Shown in pieces: positions 23,959 through 34,955 of a stretch of DNA of 37,521 bases. Numbering within the stretch: position 1 is the first letter of the stretch; each line of letters opens with the position of its first letter. Location of the stretch: assembly GCA_013695465.1 (NCBI GenBank), contig JACDAL010000127.1, positions 1 to 37,521 on the forward strand, written 5' to 3'. Made by a program: the position numbers and the translations under genes. Below the pieces are notes generated by a model. The model saw only the letters and a program-made list of their open reading frames with translations, searched no databases and had not been told where the DNA came from. This DNA is from Actinomycetota bacterium. Its GTDB lineage: Bacteria; Actinomycetota; CADDZG01; WHSQ01.

Positions 23959-25914
23959 GTGCTCAGAACGGCAGCAGCAGCACTTCTCTTGGCCCTGACG
24001 CCGTCCGCCCTCATCGCCCAGCCGGCGAGCGTGGGCCGAACCGGGGCAGAGCCGGTGGGGAGAGCGGGAGTGGCCCGGGCGCCCGGCTGGGCGCCTGCCC
24101 TCGTCAAACCCGATCTTGGAGCGTCGCGGGGCTCGTGGGTTCCGGGCGAGGTTCTCGTGAGAATGGCGCCGCGACTCGCCCGACTGAGTCCCTCGGCTAG
24201 AACCGCTGCAGTGGGCCTGCCCGGAGCGCGCATCAAGGCGTCTATCCCCGCCTTCGGAGTACAGGTGCTGAAGCTTTCCGACGGGATGCCGGTGGAGGCC
24301 GCCCTGGGGAAGCTCGAGAACAAGGGCGTGCAAGCCGAGCCCAACAAGCTCATCTATTCCAACCAGGTCATGCCCTCGGACGAGCGTTTTGTCGATCTGT
24401 GGGGTCTGCACAACACAGGCCGGACTCATCCCGTCTCCGATCCTCCCCCCTCCCGGGCCGGTGGCCAGAGTGACTCGGATATCGACGCGGTGCAGGCATG
24501 GAAGAAGGGCCTGGGCTCCCCCAAGACGGTGATCGCCGTGCTCGACGCCGGCGTCGATGTCTCTCACCCCGACCTGGACCAGAGCCTGTGGGTAAACAAC
24601 GATCCGCCGGGGGGCGGAGACGACGACAACAACGGCTACAACAACGACGTCAACGGGTGGAACTTCCCCGGAAACAACGGAACGCTCGTTTCCAGCGATA
24701 CCCGGATCATCGGCTTTGACCACGGCACTCACGTCGCCGGCACGATTGCCGCGGAGATCAACAGCCCCCCAGGCGAGGGCGATGTCGTCGGGGTATGCCC
24801 CGGCTGCTCCGTGATGGTGTTGCGATTCATGAAGGCAATCGACTCCGACGGCGACGGCTCCGTGGACGTGATGGTCGGAAACCTCAAGAACCTGCTGGAA
24901 GCCCTCGCCTATGCCCGCTCCCAGGGAGCAGACATCATCAACGCCAGCTTCGGGAGCCCACAGTACTCACCCCTCGAACGGGCGGCATTCAAGAAGCTGG
25001 GCCGCCGCGGCATCCTCGCAGTCGTAGCCGCAGGCAACGCCAGCCTGGACAACGACCTCGTCACGAGCGGATCGCCCGCCTATCCGGCCAGCTACACGCT
25101 GCGCAACATCGTCTCCGTGGCGGCTTCCAACCATCGCGATCACCTCGCCTACTACACGGGTTGCGCCACCAGGCTGGCGCGTTATCGATGCGCCTTCACG
25201 AACTGGGGCCGCACCTCGGTCGACCTCGCCGCCCCCGGGGTCGATGTTCTCAGCACCACGCCCAGGGTTGGCAAGGACTACAGGACGTTCAACGGGACTT
25301 CGATGGCGGCGCCGCACGTTGCGGGTGTGGCAGGTCTGGTCAAGTCATCCCATCCGTCGTGGGGAGCGCGCTCTATCAAGAACGCGCTGCTGAACTCCGC
25401 CGACCGGCCTGGGGACGGTCGTTTGCGCAAGCTGTGGGCTCTGCCGGGCGGCGCCTGGAGGGGAAGCTTCACGGTCTCCAACGGCCGGGTAAACGCGGCC
25501 GCGGCCCGTTCCGGCTCCACCAAGGGCGCTACACCCAGGCACGACGGGGGCATCGAGGGCGCCAGGGTCCTGCGCCGGCGCGCTTCGGGACATGTCATCT
25601 GGCCCTCTGACGTCAACGACGTTTACAAGAAGCGGCTGGTGCGGGGTCGCCGTTACGCGGTGTCCCTCGACGGGCCGCGCGGCACGGACTTCGATCTGTG
25701 GGTGTGGAAGCAGAAGACCAAGGAGATCTGGCAGCTGGAGAATGGCTGTTTCCGCCGGCGAGGCTCCTGCCGGCTGCTGCGCGCCTCGGCCGAACCCGAC
25801 AAGTCCGACGCGACGGTGTTCTTCCACGCCAGGAAAAGCGCGGTCCATTACTTCCACGTCAGCGCGTGGGTGACGAACAGGGGTCGCTACACGCTGACTG
25901 TGAAGCGGGGGTGA
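23959..25914 (+). CDS. Secreted subtilisin-like serine protease (S8)
   Basis: A 651-residue exported protease. A signal peptide (1-22) precedes an I9-like propeptide (about 58-135, starting GEVLVRMAPRL). The catalytic triad is Asp196 (AVLDAGVDVSHPDL), His255 (HGTHVAGT) and Ser448 (GTSMAAPHVAG), with oxyanion Asn360 in AAGN. An acidic, Asn-rich loop at 214-232 probably binds calcium. After the catalytic domain comes a basic linker and a C-terminal beta domain (about 555-651) like the pre-peptidase C-terminal domain. The GTG start follows GGGAGG at a good distance; TAGGAT around 23907 may be its -10. It lies 81 bp after folK. Confidence 0.92.
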   Translation: MLRTAAAALLLALTPSALIAQPASVGRTGAEPVGRAGVARAPGWAPALVKPDLGASRGSWVPGEVLVRMAPRLARLSPSARTAAVGLPGARIKASIPAFGVQVLKLSDGMPVEAALGKLENKGVQAEPNKLIYSNQVMPSDERFVDLWGLHNTGRTHPVSDPPPSRAGGQSDSDIDAVQAWKKGLGSPKTVIAVLDAGVDVSHPDLDQSLWVNNDPPGGGDDDNNGYNNDVNGWNFPGNNGTLVSSDTRIIGFDHGTHVAGTIAAEINSPPGEGDVVGVCPGCSVMVLRFMKAIDSDGDGSVDVMVGNLKNLLEALAYARSQGADIINASFGSPQYSPLERAAFKKLGRRGILAVVAAGNASLDNDLVTSGSPAYPASYTLRNIVSVAASNHRDHLAYYTGCATRLARYRCAFTNWGRTSVDLAAPGVDVLSTTPRVGKDYRTFNGTSMAAPHVAGVAGLVKSSHPSWGARSIKNALLNSADRPGDGRLRKLWALPGGAWRGSFTVSNGRVNAAAARSGSTKGATPRHDGGIEGARVLRRRASGHVIWPSDVNDVYKKRLVRGRRYAVSLDGPRGTDFDLWVWKQKTKEIWQLENGCFRRRGSCRLLRASAEPDKSDATVFFHARKSAVHYFHVSAWVTNRGRYTLTVKRG

Positions 25915-25967
25915 CGCAGACTGGATGCGGTCAAACTACGGTCGCGCGCGGCCACCTTGTGGGCGGC

Positions 25968-26007
25968 GGCCCGGCCGGGGAGGGTGCCACGAGCCTGTAG
26001 CCGGGCC
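25968..26007. terminator. Hairpin between convergent genes
   Basis: GGCCCGGC (25968-25975) and GCCGGGCC (26000-26007) form a perfect 8-bp stem with a 24-nt loop between the subtilase end and the end of the minus-strand secreted protein. A second inverted repeat, GTGCCCGG with CCGGGCAC (26031-26059), lies inside the last codons of the minus-strand gene. There is no T-run. Confidence 0.45.
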
Positions 26008-26017
26008 CGCAGCAAAC

Positions 26018-26425
26018 TCACCCGCAGATTGTGCCCGGGCCGCCTAAGGGGCCGGGCACGAAGCGAGCAGTGTCGCCCGAGTCACCTACGAACGAGGCTT
26101 CATCTCGTGATACCAGGCGCATCGTGCCGGGCTCCGTCGGGTTATCCCACCCCGGAGGGGGATTGACTTTCGCCTCGTTCTCATACAGTTGCGGCGTAGC
26201 CGTCCACCACCGGCCGCTGAAGAACGCATACTCGACGCCGCAATGCGTCGGAAGGCGATAACGGTAATCCACGCCAATCTCAGCTGGGTCGTCTTCGGCA
26301 AGGGCCGGACGGACACCGCCGGGCAAGAGGACGAGCACATCGCGAGGTGCTCCGAACGCTCCCAGTGCAGTCGCGCCGATTCCCACCAGCAGTGCAATTC
26401 CTAGGCCGAGTGCGATTGCTCTCAT
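26018..26425 (-). CDS. Small secreted or membrane-anchored protein, unknown
   Basis: A 135-residue protein with an N-terminal hydrophobic segment (about 4-24) that serves as a signal or anchor, followed by a globular part. The latter has the recognisable stretch HCGVEYAFFSGRWW, then PPGWDNPTEPGTM and FVGDSGDTARFVPGP. Similar small exported proteins with a CGxxxAxFxGRxW segment occur in other actinobacteria as hypotheticals; I know of no function. It is the only minus-strand gene within the housekeeping cluster and converges on the subtilase. The ATG lacks a clear SD. Confidence 0.75.
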   Translation of the reverse strand: MRAIALGLGIALLVGIGATALGAFGAPRDVLVLLPGGVRPALAEDDPAEIGVDYRYRLPTHCGVEYAFFSGRWWTATPQLYENEAKVNPPPGWDNPTEPGTMRLVSRDEASFVGDSGDTARFVPGPLGGPGTICG

Positions 26426-26469
26426 AGCTCATAGGACGAAAAGACAGGGCAACCTTGTTCCCGCACCCA

Positions 26470-26487
26470 GGGCACTCCTTGGTGCCC
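26470..26487. other. Hairpin upstream of the minus-strand secreted gene
   Basis: GGGCAC (26470-26475) and GTGCCC (26482-26487) enclose a 6-nt loop, 45 bp upstream of the divergent secreted-protein gene. The 238-bp gap 26426-26663 also holds a 12-residue ORF (26622-26660) that ends three bases before the DUF2520 start. Confidence 0.35.
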
Positions 26488-26663
26488 GTCTTCTCATGAG
26501 ATCGATCCTGAGCCCTATCGAACCTTGGGTTGAACGCACGCCATCTGGTCTATCTGCCCTTTTTGGTGTACAGGGGGCCTGAACCCTCACCGCCGAATGA
26601 GGGCACTAGGCTTGCGCCCACATGGACCTGAACCGGTACTCGAGCGGGAGCGACCGGTAGCTG

Positions 26664-27566
26664 ATGGACGGCCCCGAGCTCGCAGGGAGTCGAAACTGGC
26701 GAAGCGCACCGGGCCTTCGTGCAGCGTTGATCGGTGCCGGTTCGGTGGGAACCGCGGTCGCCCTGCTGCTTGCCCGGCACGGGCATGACATCTGCGGTGT
26801 TGCATCGAGGACCGAGGTCAGCGCCCGCGCGGCGGGGGCGAGGCTCCACGCACGCGTCTTCGACCACTCTACGGAGCTACCGGACTCGGACATCGTGCTG
26901 ATAGGCACCTCCGACGACGCCATCGAGGAGGTTGTCGAAGGGGTCGCCGAGCGTATGCGCCCCGGGGCGACCATTTGCCATTTCGCCGGCTCGCTGGGCA
27001 TCGCCCCCCTGCGCGCTGCTCTCGCCGCGGGTGCCCATGCCTGCGCACTCCATCCCGTCCAGGCGCTCCCGGACGTGGACACGGCGCTGGCAAGGCTGCC
27101 CGGCTCGGCCTGGGGTGTAACCACTTCCGAGGGGGCACGCGGGTGGGCGTTCTCTCTGGTGTCCGACGAGCTCGAGGGCATCCCGGTGTGGGTGGCCGAG
27201 GAGCATCGGCCACTGTGGCACGCTGCCGCAGTCACAACTTCGGCCGGGCTCCGGGCCCTGATGTCGAGTGCGGTCGCCATGCTCGAGTCAATCGGGGTGG
27301 AGGAGGGCGCAACGGTGCTCGCCCCCCTCGTCTCCGGCACTCTGGCGAACTCTCTGGAGGGAGGAGGCGTCGCGCTGACCGGTCCGTTCGTGCGCGGCGA
27401 AGCGGAGACGGTGGCCCGACATCTCGCCTCGTTCGATGCCCACGCCCCCGAGCTCAAGGGCGACTATGTGCGCGTAGCAGTCCTGATTCTAGAAGAAGTG
27501 ACTCGCATCCGCGGGGTGCCCGAAGGCGCGCAGTCTTCCATCCGGGCCCTGCTGGACTCGGCGTGA
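26664..27566 (+). CDS. Rossmann-like/DUF2520 oxidoreductase
   Basis: A 300-residue protein with an N-terminal NAD(P)-binding Rossmann fold (GAGSVGTAVALLLARHGH) and a C-terminal DUF2520 helical domain beginning near HPVQALPD. The family resembles 6-phosphogluconate and ketopantoate reductases and often stands next to panC. It may supply ketopantoate reductase activity to this pantothenate cluster, but that is inference from position and fold. The start ATG 26664 has only a distant GGGAG. A later start is possible because the fold begins near residue 18. The stop overlaps panC by 4 bp (GTGA). Confidence 0.87.
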   Translation: MDGPELAGSRNWRSAPGLRAALIGAGSVGTAVALLLARHGHDICGVASRTEVSARAAGARLHARVFDHSTELPDSDIVLIGTSDDAIEEVVEGVAERMRPGATICHFAGSLGIAPLRAALAAGAHACALHPVQALPDVDTALARLPGSAWGVTTSEGARGWAFSLVSDELEGIPVWVAEEHRPLWHAAAVTTSAGLRALMSSAVAMLESIGVEEGATVLAPLVSGTLANSLEGGGVALTGPFVRGEAETVARHLASFDAHAPELKGDYVRVAVLILEEVTRIRGVPEGAQSSIRALLDSA

Positions 27567-28408
27567 AGGTGGTGCGGACCGTGGACGAAGTGAGGGCGGA
27601 GCTGGCCCCGCACCGGGCTGCAGGTGCCATTGGCCTGGTCCCCACCATGGGAGCGCTTCACGACGGCCACCGCTCGCTGCTGAGGGCGGCCCGGCAGGCG
27701 GTCGACGCGGTGGTCGTAAGCCTCTTCGTCAACCCCCTCCAGTTCGGGCCTCACGAGGGCTTCTCTGCCTACCCGCGAGGCGAGGGCGCGGATCTGGCCG
27801 TGTGCGAGCAGGAGCGCGCCGATGTCGTGTTTGCACCCAGTGCGGAGGAGATGGCGATGGAGTCGGGGGTCACGACGGTGACGGTGGCGGGGCTATCCGA
27901 GATCGTCGAGGGGAGGGCGCGCCCTTCTCACTTCCAGGGCGTGTGCACGGTGGTCGCCAAGCTTCTCAATATCGTGCGCCCGGACGTGCTCTATTTGGGC
28001 CAGAAGGATGTGCAGCAGAACGCCATCATCGCCCGCCTCGTCGAGGACCTCTCCTACGGTGTGTCGATCACCGTGTGTCCCACAGTCAGGCAACCGGACG
28101 GCCTCGCCCTATCGAGCCGCAACGCCTATCTCTCGAGCTCCCAGCTTACCGACGCCGCCGTTCTGCACCGGGCACTGCTGGCCGGGCGCGCGCGCATCGA
28201 GCAAGAGGCCACTCCAGAAGAGGCGGAGAGGGAGATGCAAGAGATCCTCGCCGCGCAGCAGGGGGTGGAGCCGGATTACGCTCGCGCTGTGGACCCTCAC
28301 TCGTTCAAGGCACCCAAGGATGAGGGCCCCGTCTTGCTGGTGGTGGCGGCCAGGGTCGGCGGGGCTCGCCTCATCGACAATCTGACAGCGCATCGGGCGA
28401 GGGGCTGA
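27563..28408 (+). CDS. panC: Pantothenate synthetase (pantoate--beta-alanine ligase)
   Basis: The enzyme joins pantoate and beta-alanine using ATP. The nucleotidyltransferase motif is HDGH (33-36) after PTMGAL. The pantoate-binding FVNPLQFGPHE, the GxKDxQQ-type LGQKDVQQN segment and the LSSRNAYLS end of the core are all present. The GTG start gives 281 residues and overlaps the DUF2520 gene. coaX starts 1 bp after its stop. panD, which makes beta-alanine and often follows panC, is missing here and should be elsewhere in the genome. Confidence 0.96.
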   Translation: MKVVRTVDEVRAELAPHRAAGAIGLVPTMGALHDGHRSLLRAARQAVDAVVVSLFVNPLQFGPHEGFSAYPRGEGADLAVCEQERADVVFAPSAEEMAMESGVTTVTVAGLSEIVEGRARPSHFQGVCTVVAKLLNIVRPDVLYLGQKDVQQNAIIARLVEDLSYGVSITVCPTVRQPDGLALSSRNAYLSSSQLTDAAVLHRALLAGRARIEQEATPEEAEREMQEILAAQQGVEPDYARAVDPHSFKAPKDEGPVLLVVAARVGGARLIDNLTAHRARG

Positions 28409-28409
28409 C

Positions 28410-29195
28410 GTGCTGCTGGCGGTCGACGTCGGCAACAGCCAGACCCACTTGGGGGTCTTTCGTCGCGACGAGCTCGCCCACGAGTGGCGTATCTCGACGG
28501 ACCAGGCCCGCACCGCAGACGAGCTGGCACTGATCTTCGGAGACTTCCTGGCGCTGGCGGGACTGTCGTTTGACAACGAGATCACCGGAATGGCGATCTC
28601 GTCGGTGGTTCCGCGCGCCACTCAGGAATTGAGGTCGATGACCCTCCGCTACTTTGGCTTTGCCGCCGTCGTGGTCGAGCCAGGTACCAAGACCGGCGTT
28701 GCGGTGGCGACCGACAACCCGCGGGAGGTGGGGGCGGACCGCATCGTCAACGCGGTGGCGGCGAGCACGCTATATCCGGGCGAGCCGGTCGTGATCGTCG
28801 ATTTCGGCACCGCGATCACGGTCGACGCGGTCTCCGCGCGCGGCGAGTATCTGGGGGGGGCGATCGCCCCGGGGATAGAGACGGCGGCGTCGGCCCTGTT
28901 CCAGTCGACGGCGCAGATCCGCCGGGTCGAGCTCGTGGCGCCGGCCCACGTCATCGGCAAGAACACGGTCACGGCCGTCCAATCGGGCATCGTCTTCGGC
29001 ACCGCGGCCCTGGTGGACGGCCTTGTCGAGCAGGTTACCAAGGAGCTCGGTGGGAGCGCCCGGGTAATCGCCACCGGGGGACACGCCGGAGCCGTCATCG
29101 AGCACTCGAACCGCATCGAACAAATCGAGCCGCACCTCACTCTCCAGGGACTCAAGCTCATTTTTGAGCTCAACGCGGTCCGAACCCCACCGTGA
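28410..29195 (+). CDS. coaX: Type III pantothenate kinase
   Basis: It phosphorylates pantothenate, the first committed step of CoA synthesis. It belongs to the ASKHA-fold type III family. The phosphate-1 motif is DVGNSQTHLGVF at the N-terminus. GADRIVNAVAAS, DFGTAITVDAV (phosphate 2) and GGAIAPGIETAASAL follow in the usual order. Length is 261 residues. GTG start, 1 bp after panC; the TGA stop overlaps the lysS GTG. The clustering puts two CoA steps in one transcript. Confidence 0.95.
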   Translation: MLLAVDVGNSQTHLGVFRRDELAHEWRISTDQARTADELALIFGDFLALAGLSFDNEITGMAISSVVPRATQELRSMTLRYFGFAAVVVEPGTKTGVAVATDNPREVGADRIVNAVAASTLYPGEPVVIVDFGTAITVDAVSARGEYLGGAIAPGIETAASALFQSTAQIRRVELVAPAHVIGKNTVTAVQSGIVFGTAALVDGLVEQVTKELGGSARVIATGGHAGAVIEHSNRIEQIEPHLTLQGLKLIFELNAVRTPP

Positions 29196-30634
29196 CGGAA
29201 AGCTCGGACGCCTACCCCTATCGGTTCGAGCGCACGTCCAGCGTGGGCCGGCTGAGGGAGCGCTTCTCGGAGCTGGCCGCGGGTGTTGAGTCGGGTGCTG
29301 CAGCCTCGATCGCCGGCCGCCTTCGAACCGTTCGCACCCACGGAAAGCTGGCGTTCGCCGACCTGGAGGATGCCTCGGGTCGCATCCAGCTTTTCGCACA
29401 GCGCGACATCCTCGGCGAGGAGGCAATGGAGGATTTCGCGCGCCTGAGCGTGGGCGATGTTGTGGGGGCCGAGGGCGAGGTGGTTACCACCCGCAGGGGC
29501 GAGCTCTCGCTCAAGGTGGCGAGGGTCACCGTGCTCGCCCCATGCCTGCGTTCGATGCCGGAGAAGTGGCACGGCATGACCGAGATCGAGAGCCGCTACC
29601 GGCAACGCTATCTCGATCTCCTCGTCAACCCGGCCGCCCGAGAGGTCGTGACGGGCCGCGCTGCGGCCAACGGAGCGGCGCGCCGGATGCTCGAGGAACG
29701 CGGCTTCATCGAGGTAGAGACTCCGATCCTGCACCCACTCGCAGGCGGAGCCGTGGCGCGGCCCTTTAAGACCCATCACAACGCCCTCGACATGGACCTG
29801 TTTCTTCGGATCGCGCCCGAGCTCTACCTCAAGCGGCTCCTGATCGGGGGCCTGGAGCGCGTCTACGAGCTCAACCGGAGCTTTCGCAACGAGGGCGTCT
29901 CCTCCCGCCACAACCCCGAGTACACGATGCTGGAGGCCTACGAGGCCTACGCCGATTATCAGGACACGATGTCGTTGGTCGAGGATCTGGTTCGGGCCAT
30001 CGCTGCCGCGGTGACGGGCTCACTACAGCCGACCAGGTTGGGCGAGACGATCGACCTGGAGGCCACTTTTCGGCGAATCACGATGTTCGAGGCGGTCGAG
30101 GAGGCGGCTGGGGTCGACCTGCGCCCAGCCTGGGACGCCCGCGACGACGATCGGCTTCGGGCCTCCGCCGGCGAGCTCGGGGTTGACTTGCACCCCGCCT
30201 GGGCGCGCGGCAAGGTCATGGCAGAGATCTTCGAGTCGTGCGCCGAGAGGACGCTGCTCCAGCCCACGTTCGTGGCCGGCTTTCCCGTAGAGGTGTCACC
30301 CCTGGCCAAGGCCCACCGCTCGATCGAGGGCTTCACCGAGCACGCCGACCTGGTCATTGCGGGCGTCGAGATGTGCCCCTGCTACTCGGAGCTCAACGAT
30401 CCTGCCGAGCAGAGGCGCCGCTTCGAGCAGCAGGCGCAGGCGCGGTCGCAGGGGGACGAGGAAGCCTCGTTGCCGGACGAGGACTTTCTCGAGGCGCTGT
30501 CCTACGGGATGCCGCCGGCGGGAGGCTTTGGGCTCGGCGTCGATCGGCTCCTGTCCTTTCTGCTCGGGGCTTCTTCGATCCGCGAGGTGATTCTCTTTCC
30601 GACGCTGCGCCCCTCCGCGCCGGGTGGTGGCTGA
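29192..30634 (+). CDS. lysS: Lysyl-tRNA synthetase, class II
   Basis: It charges tRNA-Lys. An N-terminal OB-fold anticodon-binding domain (about 35-125) precedes the class II core with motif 2 FRNEGVSSRHNPEYTMLE and motif 3 GFGLGVDRLLSFLLG. The lysine-pocket segment reads VEMCPCYSELNDPAEQ, where many LysS have ANAYSELND; relatives in actinobacteria also vary here. At 480 residues it is slightly short. The C-terminus ends PSAPGGG. GTG start overlaps the coaX stop. A 53-bp gap separates it from the lipoprotein gene. Confidence 0.95.
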   Translation: MTESSDAYPYRFERTSSVGRLRERFSELAAGVESGAAASIAGRLRTVRTHGKLAFADLEDASGRIQLFAQRDILGEEAMEDFARLSVGDVVGAEGEVVTTRRGELSLKVARVTVLAPCLRSMPEKWHGMTEIESRYRQRYLDLLVNPAAREVVTGRAAANGAARRMLEERGFIEVETPILHPLAGGAVARPFKTHHNALDMDLFLRIAPELYLKRLLIGGLERVYELNRSFRNEGVSSRHNPEYTMLEAYEAYADYQDTMSLVEDLVRAIAAAVTGSLQPTRLGETIDLEATFRRITMFEAVEEAAGVDLRPAWDARDDDRLRASAGELGVDLHPAWARGKVMAEIFESCAERTLLQPTFVAGFPVEVSPLAKAHRSIEGFTEHADLVIAGVEMCPCYSELNDPAEQRRRFEQQAQARSQGDEEASLPDEDFLEALSYGMPPAGGFGLGVDRLLSFLLGASSIREVILFPTLRPSAPGGG

Positions 30635-30687
30635 GGACGCCGTGACCACTGGGCATCCCCCGGTGGTCTTTCCTACGTCTAAGGACC

Positions 30688-32106
30688 ATGCGAAGATGCC
30701 CCATGACTGGGTTCCGTCCGCTGGTCTTCCTCGCAGCGGCCGCGATCGCCGTTGCCGCGTGCGAGCCCGCGCCGCCGACAGTCACGCCGCGCCGTCCTCG
30801 GAGCACTCCCACCAGCGCCGACACCCGCATCATCGGGCTGGTGGGGACCCTGTCGGGCGCCGGCTCGTGGCGTGGCGAAGACGCCTTCGAGGGAGCGGAT
30901 GTTGGTGTAAGTGCCCTAAACAGGACACTTGACCGGGGGCAACCGAGCTTCGAGCTCGTGACGCTCGACGACCAGGGGCAGCCGAGGCGCGCCGCCCGCT
31001 TCATCGCCCGCCTGGCGTCCGACGAGCGCACGGTCGGGATCGTCTACGCGGGGCCGTCAGACGGCTTGGAGGGGGCCGAGCGAACACTTGCCGAGGCGGG
31101 TATCCCGCTGCTCTCGAGCTACTCCGATCTGGCCTCACCGGGCACCCTTTCCAAACACGTGTTTCAGATCGCCACTCCCCTGAGTTGGCAGTCGCTCCGA
31201 ATCGGACGCTATCTGTTGAGGGACCGTGGCTACCTCACGATTGGGGCCCTGATCGACGTCAGCCCGGAGGGCAGGGCATCGGCGACCGCCCTGCGCGCAG
31301 CGCTGGACGGAGGGATCGACGTCGAGTGGTACGAGCCGGAGGCGGAGGATCTCAGGGCGCCTCTCGAACGCCTGCGAGACCAGGCCGTCGAAGCCATCGT
31401 CGTCCACGGGTCCCCGGCGGACTTCTCTCGCACGCTGAGGGCGCTCGATGCGATGGGCGCCAGGTATCGCACCACGCGGGATGCCCGCATCGCGTCCGCC
31501 CCTCCGAGCCGGCGCGCCGGCTCCCGCACATCATGGCAACCGCAGGTGATGGGCTTCGACACCGCCATCTCCCCCTCAGGCTTGCATCGACCGCCGCCGG
31601 GCACGGTTGCGGCTGCCTCCTACGAGCGGGGAGTCCACTATCTGCCCATTGGCAGCTTTCGAGAGTTCCTGCGTGCGTACTGGATGTGGTGGGAGAGCGC
31701 TCCCCTGGGCCGGGAGCAGAGGGCATTCGAAGCCGTCCGAATCCTGGGGTGGGCCGCCACCACGGGGGCATTGGATCTTGCCGTGGCGCTCGAGCGGATC
31801 CCCCCGGTTCGCTTCGGAGGCGCCGATATCACGCTGTCCCAGACGGATCACGTGATCGGTGCCCCGCGCGATGTCGGCCTCTGGGTAGTCCCCCGGAGGG
31901 GTATTCGGGTGCAGGAGCGAAGCCGCCTCCCGCGCCAGCTCCCGTGGGTGCCGCTGGCGCGCTCTTTCGCTTCCGGGGGGCGCACTCGGTTGGAGAGGCA
32001 GGATTGGACCTCGCTGTTTGCGTTCATCCCGCCCAAGAGCCTGGCCCCCCGGTTTCAGAGCATGCGTTTCGGAGTAACCACGCCCGCCTCCGATCCAGTT
32101 CATTGA
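30688..32106 (+). CDS. Leu/Ile/Val-type substrate-binding lipoprotein
   Basis: A 472-residue exported protein. The hydrophobic N-terminus ends in a lipobox, AVAAC, so it should be lipid-anchored outside the membrane. The mature part follows the periplasmic-binding-protein type 1 plan of branched-chain amino acid receptors: IIGLVGTLSGAGSWRGEDAFEGADVG, then SDERTVGIVYAGPSDGLEGAERTLAEAGIPLLSSYSDL. A basic insert rich in Arg and Ser (about 265-285) and a long C-terminal part of about 60 residues are unusual. No permease or ATPase gene is adjacent. ATG 30703, five codons later, is an alternative start; neither has a good SD. Confidence 0.82.
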   Translation: MRRCPMTGFRPLVFLAAAAIAVAACEPAPPTVTPRRPRSTPTSADTRIIGLVGTLSGAGSWRGEDAFEGADVGVSALNRTLDRGQPSFELVTLDDQGQPRRAARFIARLASDERTVGIVYAGPSDGLEGAERTLAEAGIPLLSSYSDLASPGTLSKHVFQIATPLSWQSLRIGRYLLRDRGYLTIGALIDVSPEGRASATALRAALDGGIDVEWYEPEAEDLRAPLERLRDQAVEAIVVHGSPADFSRTLRALDAMGARYRTTRDARIASAPPSRRAGSRTSWQPQVMGFDTAISPSGLHRPPPGTVAAASYERGVHYLPIGSFREFLRAYWMWWESAPLGREQRAFEAVRILGWAATTGALDLAVALERIPPVRFGGADITLSQTDHVIGAPRDVGLWVVPRRGIRVQERSRLPRQLPWVPLARSFASGGRTRLERQDWTSLFAFIPPKSLAPRFQSMRFGVTTPASDPVH

Positions 32107-32268
32107 CGACCCGTTCAGGGGGACGCCCAAGGCGCCGATGAAGACCAGAAGGAGTTGAAGAGGAGTCGAAAGTGTTGAAAGAGGCCGTGTTCGTGGGAAG
32201 TTTTTTCAGTGCCGGAAGGTTGAAGCATTCGTGTGGGAGGCGTCAGAACCTTATGGTTGCCGCCTCCG

Positions 32269-32357
32269 TATAATGACCGCAATGGGAGCCCAGGCCACGG
32301 CCCGGGTTTTTTTCCCGGGATCCTCCGTGACACCGTGCAGTATCGGGTGCCACGGAG
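32269..32357 (+). promoter_or_regulatory. clpC promoter and structured leader
   Basis: A perfect TATAAT (32269-32274) is the best -10 in the window; the -35 is weak. In the transcript, CCCGGG-T7-CCCGGG (32301-32319) forms one hairpin. A second long stem (32323-32357) joins CTCCGTG to CACGGAG and CACC to GGTG with one mismatch. It ends nine bases before the AAAGGAGG SD (32366-32373). The leader could act as a thermosensor or protein target. The preceding stretch 32107-32268 holds nothing else clear. Confidence 0.6.
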
Positions 32358-32382
32358 CTAGAGGCAAAGGAGGCGTGGCCCA

Positions 32383-34905
<2,523 letters not shown>

Positions 34906-34921
34906 CCGAGCACATCTAAAG

Positions 34922-34955
34922 GCGAAACGGGCCCGGCGCAAGCCGGGCCTTTCGC
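34922..34955 (+). terminator. Intrinsic terminator after clpC
   Basis: GGCCCGGC (34930-34937) and GCCGGGCC (34942-34949) form a stem with GCAA tetraloop, followed by TTT. The outer GCGAAA/TTTCGC can extend it with a 2-nt bulge. Confidence 0.85.

Noticed and set aside
28649-29911. 420-residue minus frame opposite coaX and lysS
   Set aside because: It spans two certain plus-strand genes and has a low-complexity composition typical of antisense frames.
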